Shown: positions 1-6,134 of the stretch, one piece after another
How positions within the stretch are numbered: position 1 is the stretch's first letter
Layout: each line of letters begins with the position of its first letter
DNA from: UBA8444 sp964003875
GTDB taxonomy: Bacteria; Bacteroidota; Bacteroidia; Flavobacteriales; UBA7312
NCBI GenBank assembly: GCA_964003875.1
Contig: CAXFLH010000045.1
Span: 1 to 11,237, forward strand
Length of the DNA stretch: 11,237 nt
Reading direction: 5' to 3'
Program-made: the position numbers and the translations under genes
Notes under the pieces: model-generated
Seen by the model: only the letters and a program-made list of their open reading frames with translations
Database searches by the model: none
Told to the model about the DNA's origin: nothing

Positions 1-2
1 AC

Positions 3-101
3 ATTGGAGAACCACATTTCTGGACAGTCTTAGGTTTTGCTATCCTATTTACAGGAGTTCAAAACATTATCAATGAAATTAAATTAAATTCTAAAAATTA
101 A
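3..101 (+). CDS. C-terminal fragment of an unidentified, probably membrane-anchored protein (5' end outside window)
   Basis: The third plus-strand frame is open from the window edge to a TAA at 99-101 and encodes 32 residues. The visible tail has a hydrophobic, aromatic-rich stretch (WTVLGFAILFTGVQ) followed by a short polar, basic end (KLNSKN), which looks like a last transmembrane helix with a cytoplasmic tail. This shape resembles the end of some membrane glycosyltransferases, but the fragment is too short to assign a family. It stops one base before the ATG of the next gene, so the two are probably cotranscribed and share the terminator at 385-414. That this frame is coding rests on the spacing and the plausible composition. 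Confidence 0.5.
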   Translation: MGEPHFWTVLGFAILFTGVQNIINEIKLNSKN

Positions 102-102
102 T

Positions 103-351
103 ATGGACTTAAAAGTAGATGCATTAAAAGCAAAGTATCAAGCAGAGAAGCTTGAAGCAATCGCAACCCTTGAAGTATACGTTAAGAATTCAGCTGGTAT
201 CGGTGAACACCCGCAAATCATCGAAGAAATGGCGAAGTTAGTAGAACAAGTAGCCAACGCTAATGACTGTTTAGAAGCATTAGACGAGATCTTCATTAGA
301 ACTGGAGACGACAGCACGAACGTAGCTCAAGAAGGCTCCGTAAATAGTTGA
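103..351 (+). CDS. Small conserved-looking hypothetical protein, 82 aa, acidic and helical
   Basis: I do not recognise a named family. The product is soluble, with no signal peptide or membrane segment. It is rich in Ala, Glu and Lys, with an N-terminal helix-forming half (residues 1-30), a central GIGEHPQIIEEM segment (about 32-43), a second amphipathic stretch to about residue 66, and a polar tail. The layout suggests two helices around a Gly-Pro turn. From memory, similar GIGEHP-containing small proteins occur in marine phages and marine bacteria; that is an unverified impression. Five of its six Ile codons are ATC, whereas neighbours mostly use ATT or ATA, which suits a highly expressed or acquired gene. 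It follows the upstream frame after one base and is followed by a strong terminator 33 bases beyond its stop. Confidence 0.75.
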   Translation: MDLKVDALKAKYQAEKLEAIATLEVYVKNSAGIGEHPQIIEEMAKLVEQVANANDCLEALDEIFIRTGDDSTNVAQEGSVNS

Positions 352-361
352 TTTATTTAGG

Positions 362-1474
362 CTAGACATAGATAACTAAGGAGCAAAGGACCCCAAACGT
401 GGGGTCCTTTTTTTGTGATATATAATAAATGAAGTATATCCAATCTTTACATGAAGCCGATAAAAGAATTCCTAGAAAGAAAAAGATAGTTGGAATATCA
501 ATTTTTTTCAAAACGCTAATAACAGTTAACCCAGATTTTTTTTCATAGTTTTTATTTCTGTGTAGCAACTCTGTAGCTAACCACATAACTCCTAAACTGA
601 ATAATATTCCTACAAAAGGAGGGAGGTGAGTAACTGTTTTAAAAACAGGTACAAATATTAATCCAGCTACTCCTAAAAAGAAAATGAATTTTCTTTCAAA
701 TGGAGTAGTAGGATTCATAATGTGTTCTAAGGCTTCACTATTGCTAGGTCTTTGAATATTACCTTTGAGTTTAAACGTTAAGTATATCAATGGAATAATC
801 ATACAAACTATTGAAGGAACAATTATAGAGGTAATAATATTGGCCGCTGTCACTTGCCCTCCAATCCATAACATGATTGTTGTTATATCACCAATCGGTG
901 ACCAAGCTCCACCTGCATTAGCTGAAATGATTATCATACCAGCAAATAGCCATAAATCTTTTTTATCTTCAATGAGTTTTGTTAAGAGCGCAGACATAAC
1001 AATAGCCGTAGTTAAGTTGTCTAGTGTTGCTGAAAAGAAGAATGACAAAATGCACAGAATCCACATTAACTTAACTTTGTTATTAGTCTTAATTCGATCA
1101 GTAATTACCGAAAACCCTTGATGAGCATCTACCAATTCTACTATAGTCATTGCTCCTAAAAGAAAGAATAGAATTTGTCCTATTTCTGCTAAATGATGTG
1201 ACAATTCATAAAGCACAAAATTCTTTTTGACATAATCTATATTTTGAGCAATAAACTCACTAGTGTAGTTGAGGTCTTTTGTTTGGAAGTAGGTTAAGAA
1301 TTTGCCAAAATTATCGGAGTTGATATCAATTTCAAACAAGCCTAATGCAAAAATAGCCCAGCATAGTGAACCAGCAAGTAAAGCGGATGCCGCTTTGTCT
1401 ATTTTAAGGTTGTGTTCAAAAGCAATTAGCGTATATCCTAAGATAAAAACGACTAACATTGAAAGGTAAATCAT
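362..1474 (-). CDS. nhaD: NhaD-family Na+/H+ antiporter, truncated at the 3' end (probably a broken gene)
   Basis: This is an inner-membrane antiporter of the ion-transporter superfamily that would exchange Na+ for H+. Residues 1-340 carry NhaD hallmarks: an N-terminal helix pair with DKAASALLAG (about 26-35), HHLAEIGQILFFLLGAMTIV (about 93-112), SATLDNLTTAIVM (148-160) and NAGGAWSPIGD (186-196). After FFFLGILLSA (331-340) the expected C-terminal part is missing. NhaD proteins normally continue for roughly 90-100 residues, including a conserved S-A-I-V-D-N-V-P membrane motif and the last helices. Instead there is a 30-residue unrelated tail read partly through the terminator at 385-414. The other two frames past base 455 do not restore the family sequence, so a simple frameshift does not explain it. 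The ATG at 1474 fits the family N-terminus. It lies 23 bases after the mechanosensitive channel gene. Loss of the C-terminal helices probably abolishes transport. Confidence 0.85.
   Translation of the reverse strand: MIYLSMLVVFILGYTLIAFEHNLKIDKAASALLAGSLCWAIFALGLFEIDINSDNFGKFLTYFQTKDLNYTSEFIAQNIDYVKKNFVLYELSHHLAEIGQILFFLLGAMTIVELVDAHQGFSVITDRIKTNNKVKLMWILCILSFFFSATLDNLTTAIVMSALLTKLIEDKKDLWLFAGMIIISANAGGAWSPIGDITTIMLWIGGQVTAANIITSIIVPSIVCMIIPLIYLTFKLKGNIQRPSNSEALEHIMNPTTPFERKFIFFLGVAGLIFVPVFKTVTHLPPFVGILFSLGVMWLATELLHRNKNYEKKSGLTVISVLKKIDIPTIFFFLGILLSASCKDWIYFIYYISQKKDPTFGVLCSLVIYV
385..414 (+). terminator. Rho-independent terminator of the small-protein transcription unit
   Basis: A perfect inverted repeat pairs AAAGGACCCC (385-394) with GGGGTCCTTT (401-410) around a 6-base loop, which can tighten to 4 bases by one extra A-T pair. 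The stem runs into seven T's (408-414). GC-rich stem plus T-run is the classical intrinsic terminator, oriented for plus-strand transcription from the 103-351 gene. On the minus strand the stem is followed by only three T's, so it would work poorly that way. Its antisense strand encodes most of the last 18 residues of the minus-strand antiporter frame, which suggests that tail is not genuine antiporter sequence. Confidence 0.9.
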
Positions 1475-1497
1475 TGATTATATTTTTGTTGGTTAAT

Positions 1498-2589
1498 TTA
1501 TTTTTGCAAATATACTGTTGTAGATGGAAATGCAAACTCACAATCGTTATTCTTTACTATTTCCATAATTTTAAAGTTGATATCCTCTTTGACATCAATG
1601 AAATCATCCCATTTTGTCGAATTAACGTAGTATAAAACCATAATGTCTAGTGAACTTGCTCCAAACTCTTGGAATTTTACTCTTCCTTCTTGGTCAGTTC
1701 TGGGATGTTCGTTTATTAATATTTCGATTTCCTTGACCACTTTTTTCATTTGGTCAATAGTGGTATCATAGGTTAGACCTATGTAGAATCTTGCTCGTCT
1801 AACTTTTCTTTTACCTAGGTTGTCTAGTTCAGCAGATATCATATTTTTATTGGGAACGGTGACAATACTTTTGTCAAAAGTGCGAATACGAGTTGAGCGA
1901 AAGCCTACTTTTTCGACGGTACCCGTAATACTTCCCGTAGATACCAAGTCACCTACTAAAAAGGGTTTGTCAAAAAATATGGTAAATGAGCCTAATAGGT
2001 TTTCTAAACTTTCCTTAGAGGCCATTGCTATTGCTATACCTCCTATACCAACACCAGCGGCTAAGGCAGTAACGTCAATATCAAATATTTTACTTAATAT
2101 TACAAAGAACAAAACAATATAAACGGCAATTTTACCCAATTCAATAACAAAAGGAATCAATTGATCGTCCATTTTACTTTCTGTATCCTTAGCCCTATTT
2201 AGAAAAACAATCCCAAAATAATCGACAAAACGTAATGCAATTTTAGAAACAGCAAACAATACGATTATGCTAAAGGTTTTAGCTAGGATTAGACTGATAT
2301 TAAAGTTTTTAGTTTCAAAGTTCAGCTCTTGTGGAAATGCAATGTTAAGTGAGCCTAAATAAATGAACATTAGTAATACAAAAAAGCCTATTGGTTTTAT
2401 CAGTAATTCATCGAAGGTCTTAATATCTATAGATTTATCTCTGTTGAGCACTCTATACATGATATTGCTGAGGTATTTGGATATAATACGCTTAAAAAGC
2501 AATCCAAATAGTACAAAGCCTAAAAACCAGCAATAATTTTCTAATGAATTGCTTAAAAATTGTTGATGTAAAATTTCTTGAAAGTCCAT
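1498..2589 (-). CDS. MscS-family small-conductance mechanosensitive channel
   Basis: The product is an inner-membrane channel that would open under membrane tension to release solutes on osmotic downshock. Its 363 residues show hydrophobic segments at about 18-38, 64-84, 99-118 and 150-168. The signature pore helix and start of the beta domain follow at about 173-214, with small-residue packing (AAGVGIGGIAIAMASKE) then SLENLLGSFTIFFDKPFLVGD. The sequence GTVEKVGFRSTRIRTFD (about 223-239) followed by VTVPNKNM is the typical MscS beta domain, and residues 265-363 form the alpha/beta C-terminal cytoplasmic part. The extra N-terminal helices make it longer than E. coli MscS (286 residues) and closer to the YbdG/YnaI-like size range. 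The start is three bases after the dehydrogenase stop, indicating cotranscription or translational coupling. Confidence 0.92.
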   Translation of the reverse strand: MDFQEILHQQFLSNSLENYCWFLGFVLFGLLFKRIISKYLSNIMYRVLNRDKSIDIKTFDELLIKPIGFFVLLMFIYLGSLNIAFPQELNFETKNFNISLILAKTFSIIVLFAVSKIALRFVDYFGIVFLNRAKDTESKMDDQLIPFVIELGKIAVYIVLFFVILSKIFDIDVTALAAGVGIGGIAIAMASKESLENLLGSFTIFFDKPFLVGDLVSTGSITGTVEKVGFRSTRIRTFDKSIVTVPNKNMISAELDNLGKRKVRRARFYIGLTYDTTIDQMKKVVKEIEILINEHPRTDQEGRVKFQEFGASSLDIMVLYYVNSTKWDDFIDVKEDINFKIMEIVKNNDCEFAFPSTTVYLQK

Positions 2590-2592
2590 TGG

Positions 2593-3819
2593 TTAAATGA
2601 GTTGGTTAAGTGCGATTTCAAAGGCAGTTTTTGAAATGTCTGTCTTTGATGAATTAATTTGATGTGTTTTTTTCAAGGCTTTCATTATGGTTGCTGAGGT
2701 ATCTTCGAAAATAGCTGTATCAGTCATTTCACTATTTGGGTTCATGAGGTAGGCAAATACTCTAGCCATACCACAGTTGGCGATGAAGTCAGGTAAAACA
2801 CTTACTCTTTCATCTGCAAATTCTCCGATGCTACCAAAGAATATTTCTTCGTCGGCAAATGGTACATTAGCACCGCAAGAGATAACATCTAATCCTCTAG
2901 CAATCATACGTTCTAAATGGTCTTTTTTAATTAGTCTTGAAGCTGCTGCAGGAATAAATACATCAACTTTCATGTCCCATATTTTAGCGTTAACCTCATC
3001 AAAGGGTAGCATATGCTTAGCGTTTAGCTTATTGCCTTTTTTATTTATAAACAACTGACGAATTTCTTCGAAAGTAAAGCCGTTTTCATTTATTAGCCCT
3101 CCATCTTGGTCAATGATGCCAACAATTTTAGCGCCTAATGCTGCTTGATAAAAAGCTGCCGCCGAGCCCACATTTCCCCAACCTTGAATGATTACCCTTT
3201 TGTCGGTTAAATCTTCATTGTGAAGGCGGTAAAAGTGATTGACTGTTTCTGACACTCCGTAGCCAGTAATCATGTCAGCAACAGTATATTTTTTTGATAC
3301 TTCTGGAGTTAGGCTAGGCTCGGTAATTTCTAGCAAGACTCCCTCTTGTAGTTGTTTGATTATGGTTTTTTTCTGTTCAGCAGAAGGTTTGAAGTGACCG
3401 TTAAATACACCTTCTTGAGGGTGTTCTACACCAAGATTTAGGGTAATGGGAATGACTTCATGTATTTCATCAACATTTAAGTCGCCGCCAGTACCATAGT
3501 AATTTTTTAGTAGGGGAGCAATGGCTGCATACCATCGTTTTAAAACGCCTTCTTTTCTAGGGTCATTGGGGTCAAAGTTTATGCCAGATTTAGCACCACC
3601 AATCGCTGGTCCAGCAACCGTAAACTTAACTTCCATAGTTTTAGCAAGAGAAACAACTTCATGTTTGTTAAGTCCTTCTCTCATTCGTGTGCCACCACCT
3701 GCGGCACCACCTCGAAGTGAATTTATTACGACCCAGCCTTCAGCTTCAGTTTGGCTGTCACTCCATTCAAAAACAACCTCGGGTTTTTTGTTTTCGTATG
3801 CGTCTAATAATTTTTTCAT
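2593..3819 (-). CDS. Glu/Leu/Phe/Val-type NAD(P)-dependent amino-acid dehydrogenase
   Basis: A cytoplasmic oxidoreductase that would reversibly deaminate an amino acid (glutamate or a branched-chain or hydrophobic residue) to its 2-oxo acid and ammonium. The N-terminal domain has the GGGTRMR motif (about 41-47) and GGAKSGINFDP (74-84), whose Lys77 is the expected substrate-activating lysine. GTGGDLNVDE (109-118) supplies Asp113, the likely catalytic acid. The Rossmann domain follows with VIIQGWGNVGSAAA (209-222), an acidic strand end at VGIIDQDG, PAAASRLI (290-297) and CGANVPFAD (about 315-323). Length is 408, between leucine dehydrogenases (about 365) and bacterial glutamate dehydrogenases (about 420-450). 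GGAK resembles glutamate dehydrogenase, but the family cannot be split reliably by eye, so no gene symbol is given. It heads a tight minus-strand run with the mechanosensitive channel. A TACTTTTG match to the Bacteroidota -7 element lies at 3843-3836, 16 bases before the ATG, without a clear -33 partner. Confidence 0.92.
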   Translation of the reverse strand: MKKLLDAYENKKPEVVFEWSDSQTEAEGWVVINSLRGGAAGGGTRMREGLNKHEVVSLAKTMEVKFTVAGPAIGGAKSGINFDPNDPRKEGVLKRWYAAIAPLLKNYYGTGGDLNVDEIHEVIPITLNLGVEHPQEGVFNGHFKPSAEQKKTIIKQLQEGVLLEITEPSLTPEVSKKYTVADMITGYGVSETVNHFYRLHNEDLTDKRVIIQGWGNVGSAAAFYQAALGAKIVGIIDQDGGLINENGFTFEEIRQLFINKKGNKLNAKHMLPFDEVNAKIWDMKVDVFIPAAASRLIKKDHLERMIARGLDVISCGANVPFADEEIFFGSIGEFADERVSVLPDFIANCGMARVFAYLMNPNSEMTDTAIFEDTSATIMKALKKTHQINSSKTDISKTAFEIALNQLI

Positions 3820-3851
3820 TGAAAGTAAATTTCAACAAAAGTAATTAATTA

Positions 3852-4904
3852 TTAAGCAAAGTACTTACCTACGATGGAATTCCTTTTTGCACCAGTTACT
3901 GATGCTAAGCAATTAATTTGATTTTCTCTATTGAGGACACCTAAAAATCCAAATATCAAGGCTTCTTTATATTCTATAAGTTTTTTATTACCTAAGATGA
4001 AATTAGCTTGAGAATTTGCCACAATCCTTTGCATAAGAAAAGTGTTCAATGCCCCGCCTCCTGTTACTAGACATTGTCCTGATCTGATGCAATCAGCAAT
4101 TTGAATAGCAATGTGTTCAACTACTGTTCGCATAATATTAGGAGTAATGTCGTTATATTTTTTTAGGATTGGCATAAATTCTTTTTCTAGCCATTCTTTA
4201 CCTAAAGACTTCGGCGGCAATTGTTGGTAGTAGTTGATGGTGTTTAGTTCCTTCAAGAGTTCATTATTTATACTCCCCGTTTTGGCTATTTGCCCTTCAT
4301 TATCGTATTCCTCACCTAATTTACGGGCATATTCATTAAGTACGATGTTTACAGGGCATATATCATAGGCTTGTCTCAATCCGTCATTGTTAAATGAAAA
4401 ATTGCTGAATCCACCTAAGTTCAGACAATAATCGAACTCACTAAACAGTAATTCATCTCCAACAGGCACCAAAGGTGCTCCTTGACCGCCAAGCTCTACA
4501 TCTAGAGTCCTAAAATCACAAACTACGGGAATGTTCAATTGTGTATTTATAATTTTTCCATCACCAATTTGTAGTGTGATGCCTTTTTCGGGCTGATGCA
4601 AAACAGTATGTCCATGCGAACAGATTAAATCCACTTGCAAGTTATGTTTAAGAATAAAATAGCTTAATAATTGGGATAAATAAATAGCATATCTTTGGCT
4701 AGACTCTTGTATTTCAGATAGGGGTCTAAGGTGTAATTCTTTCAGTTCTTTTTGCCATTGTTCATCATAAGGAATCGTTTGACATACGCCTAATTGATAT
4801 TGCCAACTTTTGTCGTGATAAAAGCTAACAAAAGCAAGGTCCACTCCATCTAAAGAAGTCCCTGACATTAGACCAATCACATTGTGTTGTTTGTAAAAGC
4901 CCAT
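3852..4904 (-). CDS. anmK: Anhydro-N-acetylmuramic acid kinase
   Basis: AnmK is a cytoplasmic kinase of peptidoglycan recycling. It hydrolyses and phosphorylates 1,6-anhydro-MurNAc to MurNAc-6-phosphate using ATP. The protein opens with the ATP-phosphate motif GLMSGTSLDGVD (11-22). It then has CSHGHTVLHQP (95-105), LQIGDG (111-116), DFRTLDVELGGQGAPLVPVGD (130-150), LNLGGFSNFSF (161-171), YDICPVNIVLN (180-190) and the ATPase-fold segment VTGGGALNTFLM (280-291). It ends with SVTGAKRNSIVG. The fold is that of the sugar kinase/Hsp70/actin superfamily. I chose the ATG at 4904 (350 residues, close to E. coli AnmK at 369). The frame stays open to an ATG at 4988, but the extra 28 residues are unlike the family and would overlap the divergent acyl-CoA dehydrogenase. 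The dehydrogenase gene 32 bases downstream may be in the same operon. Confidence 0.95.
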   Translation of the reverse strand: MGFYKQHNVIGLMSGTSLDGVDLAFVSFYHDKSWQYQLGVCQTIPYDEQWQKELKELHLRPLSEIQESSQRYAIYLSQLLSYFILKHNLQVDLICSHGHTVLHQPEKGITLQIGDGKIINTQLNIPVVCDFRTLDVELGGQGAPLVPVGDELLFSEFDYCLNLGGFSNFSFNNDGLRQAYDICPVNIVLNEYARKLGEEYDNEGQIAKTGSINNELLKELNTINYYQQLPPKSLGKEWLEKEFMPILKKYNDITPNIMRTVVEHIAIQIADCIRSGQCLVTGGGALNTFLMQRIVANSQANFILGNKKLIEYKEALIFGFLGVLNRENQINCLASVTGAKRNSIVGKYFA

Positions 4905-4956
4905 ACTATTAGTTAAAAAGACTATTTTTGAGCTCAAATTTAAACTAACTATACAA
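4905..4956. promoter_or_regulatory. Divergent anmK / acyl-CoA dehydrogenase control region with a 12-bp palindrome
   Basis: This 52-bp spacer must contain or adjoin the start signals for both flanking genes unless promoters lie inside coding sequence. It has a perfect 12-bp palindrome, TTTGAGCTCAAA, at 4927-4938. Each arm completes a match to the Bacteroidota -7 consensus TAnnTTTG: TATTTTTG on the plus strand (4923-4930) and TAAATTTG on the minus strand (4942-4935). The two would point toward each other and overlap, so their use would be mutually exclusive. I see no good -33 TTG element at 17-23 bases for either. The match is therefore seen in sequence, but promoter activity is inference, and AT-rich DNA gives such matches by chance. 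Confidence 0.35.
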
Positions 4957-6096
4957 ATGAACTTTAATTTAACTGAAGAACATATCATGATTCGTGATGC
5001 GGCTAGAGATTTTGCGAAGACAGAATTGCTGCCAGGAGTTATTGAAAGAGATGAAAATCAAGCTTTTCCTAATGAACAAATTAAGAAATTAGGTGAATTA
5101 GGTTTTATGGGTATGATGGTTGACCCCAAGTATGGTGGTGCAGGTATGGATACCATTTCATACGTTTTGGCAATGGAAGAACTTTCCAAAGTTGATGCTT
5201 CAGCATCAGTAGTTGTTTCAGTCAATAATTCTTTGGTGTGTTGGGGATTAGAAAAGTACGGAACAGAAGAGCAAAAACAAAAGTATTTAGTTCCTTTAGC
5301 AAAAGGTGAAATTATTGGTGCTTTTTGTCTTTCAGAGCCAGAGGCAGGTAGTGATGCTACTTCTCAGCAAACTACGGCAGTTGATATGGGTGACCATTAC
5401 CTACTAAACGGTACTAAAAATTGGATTACAAATGGTAATACTGCATCTGTTTATTTAGTTATTGCTCAAACAAATCCTGAGAAAGGACATCGTGGTATTA
5501 ATGCGCTTATTGTTGAGAAAGATATGCCAGGCTTTGAGGTTGGTTTGAAGGAAAATAAATTAGGCATCAGAGGTTCAGATACTCACTCACTATTGTTTAA
5601 TGATGTTAAAGTGCCTAAAGAAAATAGGATAGGGGAAGATGGATTTGGTTTTAAATTTGCTATGTCTACACTTTCTGGTGGAAGAATAGGTATTGCCGCA
5701 CAAGCTTTAGGTATTGCATCTGGAGCTTACGAATTATCTTTAGAGTATTCAAAGCAACGTAAGGCATTTGGTAAAGCAATTAGTGAGCACCAAGCTGTTG
5801 CTTTTAAACTTGCTGACATGGCTACCGAAATTGAGGCCGCCCGATTGTTATGTCTAAAATCGGCATGGCTAAAAGACAATAAAATGAATTTTGATAAAGA
5901 AAGTGCTATGGCTAAGGTTTTTGCGTCTGAAGTAGCTATGAAAACTACTACAGAGGCTGTTCAAATACATGGTGGTTATGGTTTTGTTAAAGAATATCAT
6001 GTTGAGCGTTTAATGAGAGACGCTAAAATCACTCAAATTTATGAAGGGACATCGGAAATTCAACGTATTGTAATATCTCGCTCTGTCCTCAAATAA
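4957..6096 (+). CDS. Acyl-CoA dehydrogenase (short/branched-chain type), FAD-dependent
   Basis: This flavoenzyme would catalyse alpha,beta-dehydrogenation of an acyl-CoA, passing electrons to electron-transfer flavoprotein, in fatty-acid or branched-chain amino-acid breakdown. All three family domains are present in 379 residues. The helical N-terminal domain runs to about 120. The beta domain carries the first family signature (CLSEPEAGSDATS, about 128-140), plus NGTKNWITNG. The C-terminal helical domain has SGGRIGIAAQALG, the FAD-contacting RKAFGK, and the second signature beginning QIHGGYGF. IYEGTSEIQR places the catalytic glutamate at Glu363, as in butyryl-CoA dehydrogenases (Glu368 in human SCAD). 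Length is typical. MNFNLTEEH fits the family start. Chain-length preference cannot be read directly; neighbouring amino-acid dehydrogenase genes make branched-chain catabolism possible but not shown. Confidence 0.95.
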   Translation: MNFNLTEEHIMIRDAARDFAKTELLPGVIERDENQAFPNEQIKKLGELGFMGMMVDPKYGGAGMDTISYVLAMEELSKVDASASVVVSVNNSLVCWGLEKYGTEEQKQKYLVPLAKGEIIGAFCLSEPEAGSDATSQQTTAVDMGDHYLLNGTKNWITNGNTASVYLVIAQTNPEKGHRGINALIVEKDMPGFEVGLKENKLGIRGSDTHSLLFNDVKVPKENRIGEDGFGFKFAMSTLSGGRIGIAAQALGIASGAYELSLEYSKQRKAFGKAISEHQAVAFKLADMATEIEAARLLCLKSAWLKDNKMNFDKESAMAKVFASEVAMKTTTEAVQIHGGYGFVKEYHVERLMRDAKITQIYEGTSEIQRIVISRSVLK

Positions 6097-6134
6097 ACAT
6101 TTTATTATATTTATAAAAAAATTATGGTTTCATT

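Noticed and set aside
362..460. A simple frameshift as the cause of the nhaD truncation
   Set aside because: Translating the other two minus-strand frames past base 455 gives an early stop in one and no recognisable NhaD sequence in the other, and the plus-strand terminator occupies the region.
765..1121. Open plus-strand frame of 118 codons inside the antiporter gene
   Set aside because: It is antisense to clearly conserved nhaD sequence, has no family resemblance and lacks its own context.
4905..4988. N-terminal extension of anmK by 28 residues to an ATG at 4988
   Set aside because: The extra residues have no family resemblance, would overlap the start of the divergent acyl-CoA dehydrogenase gene, and the family N-terminus fits the ATG at 4904.
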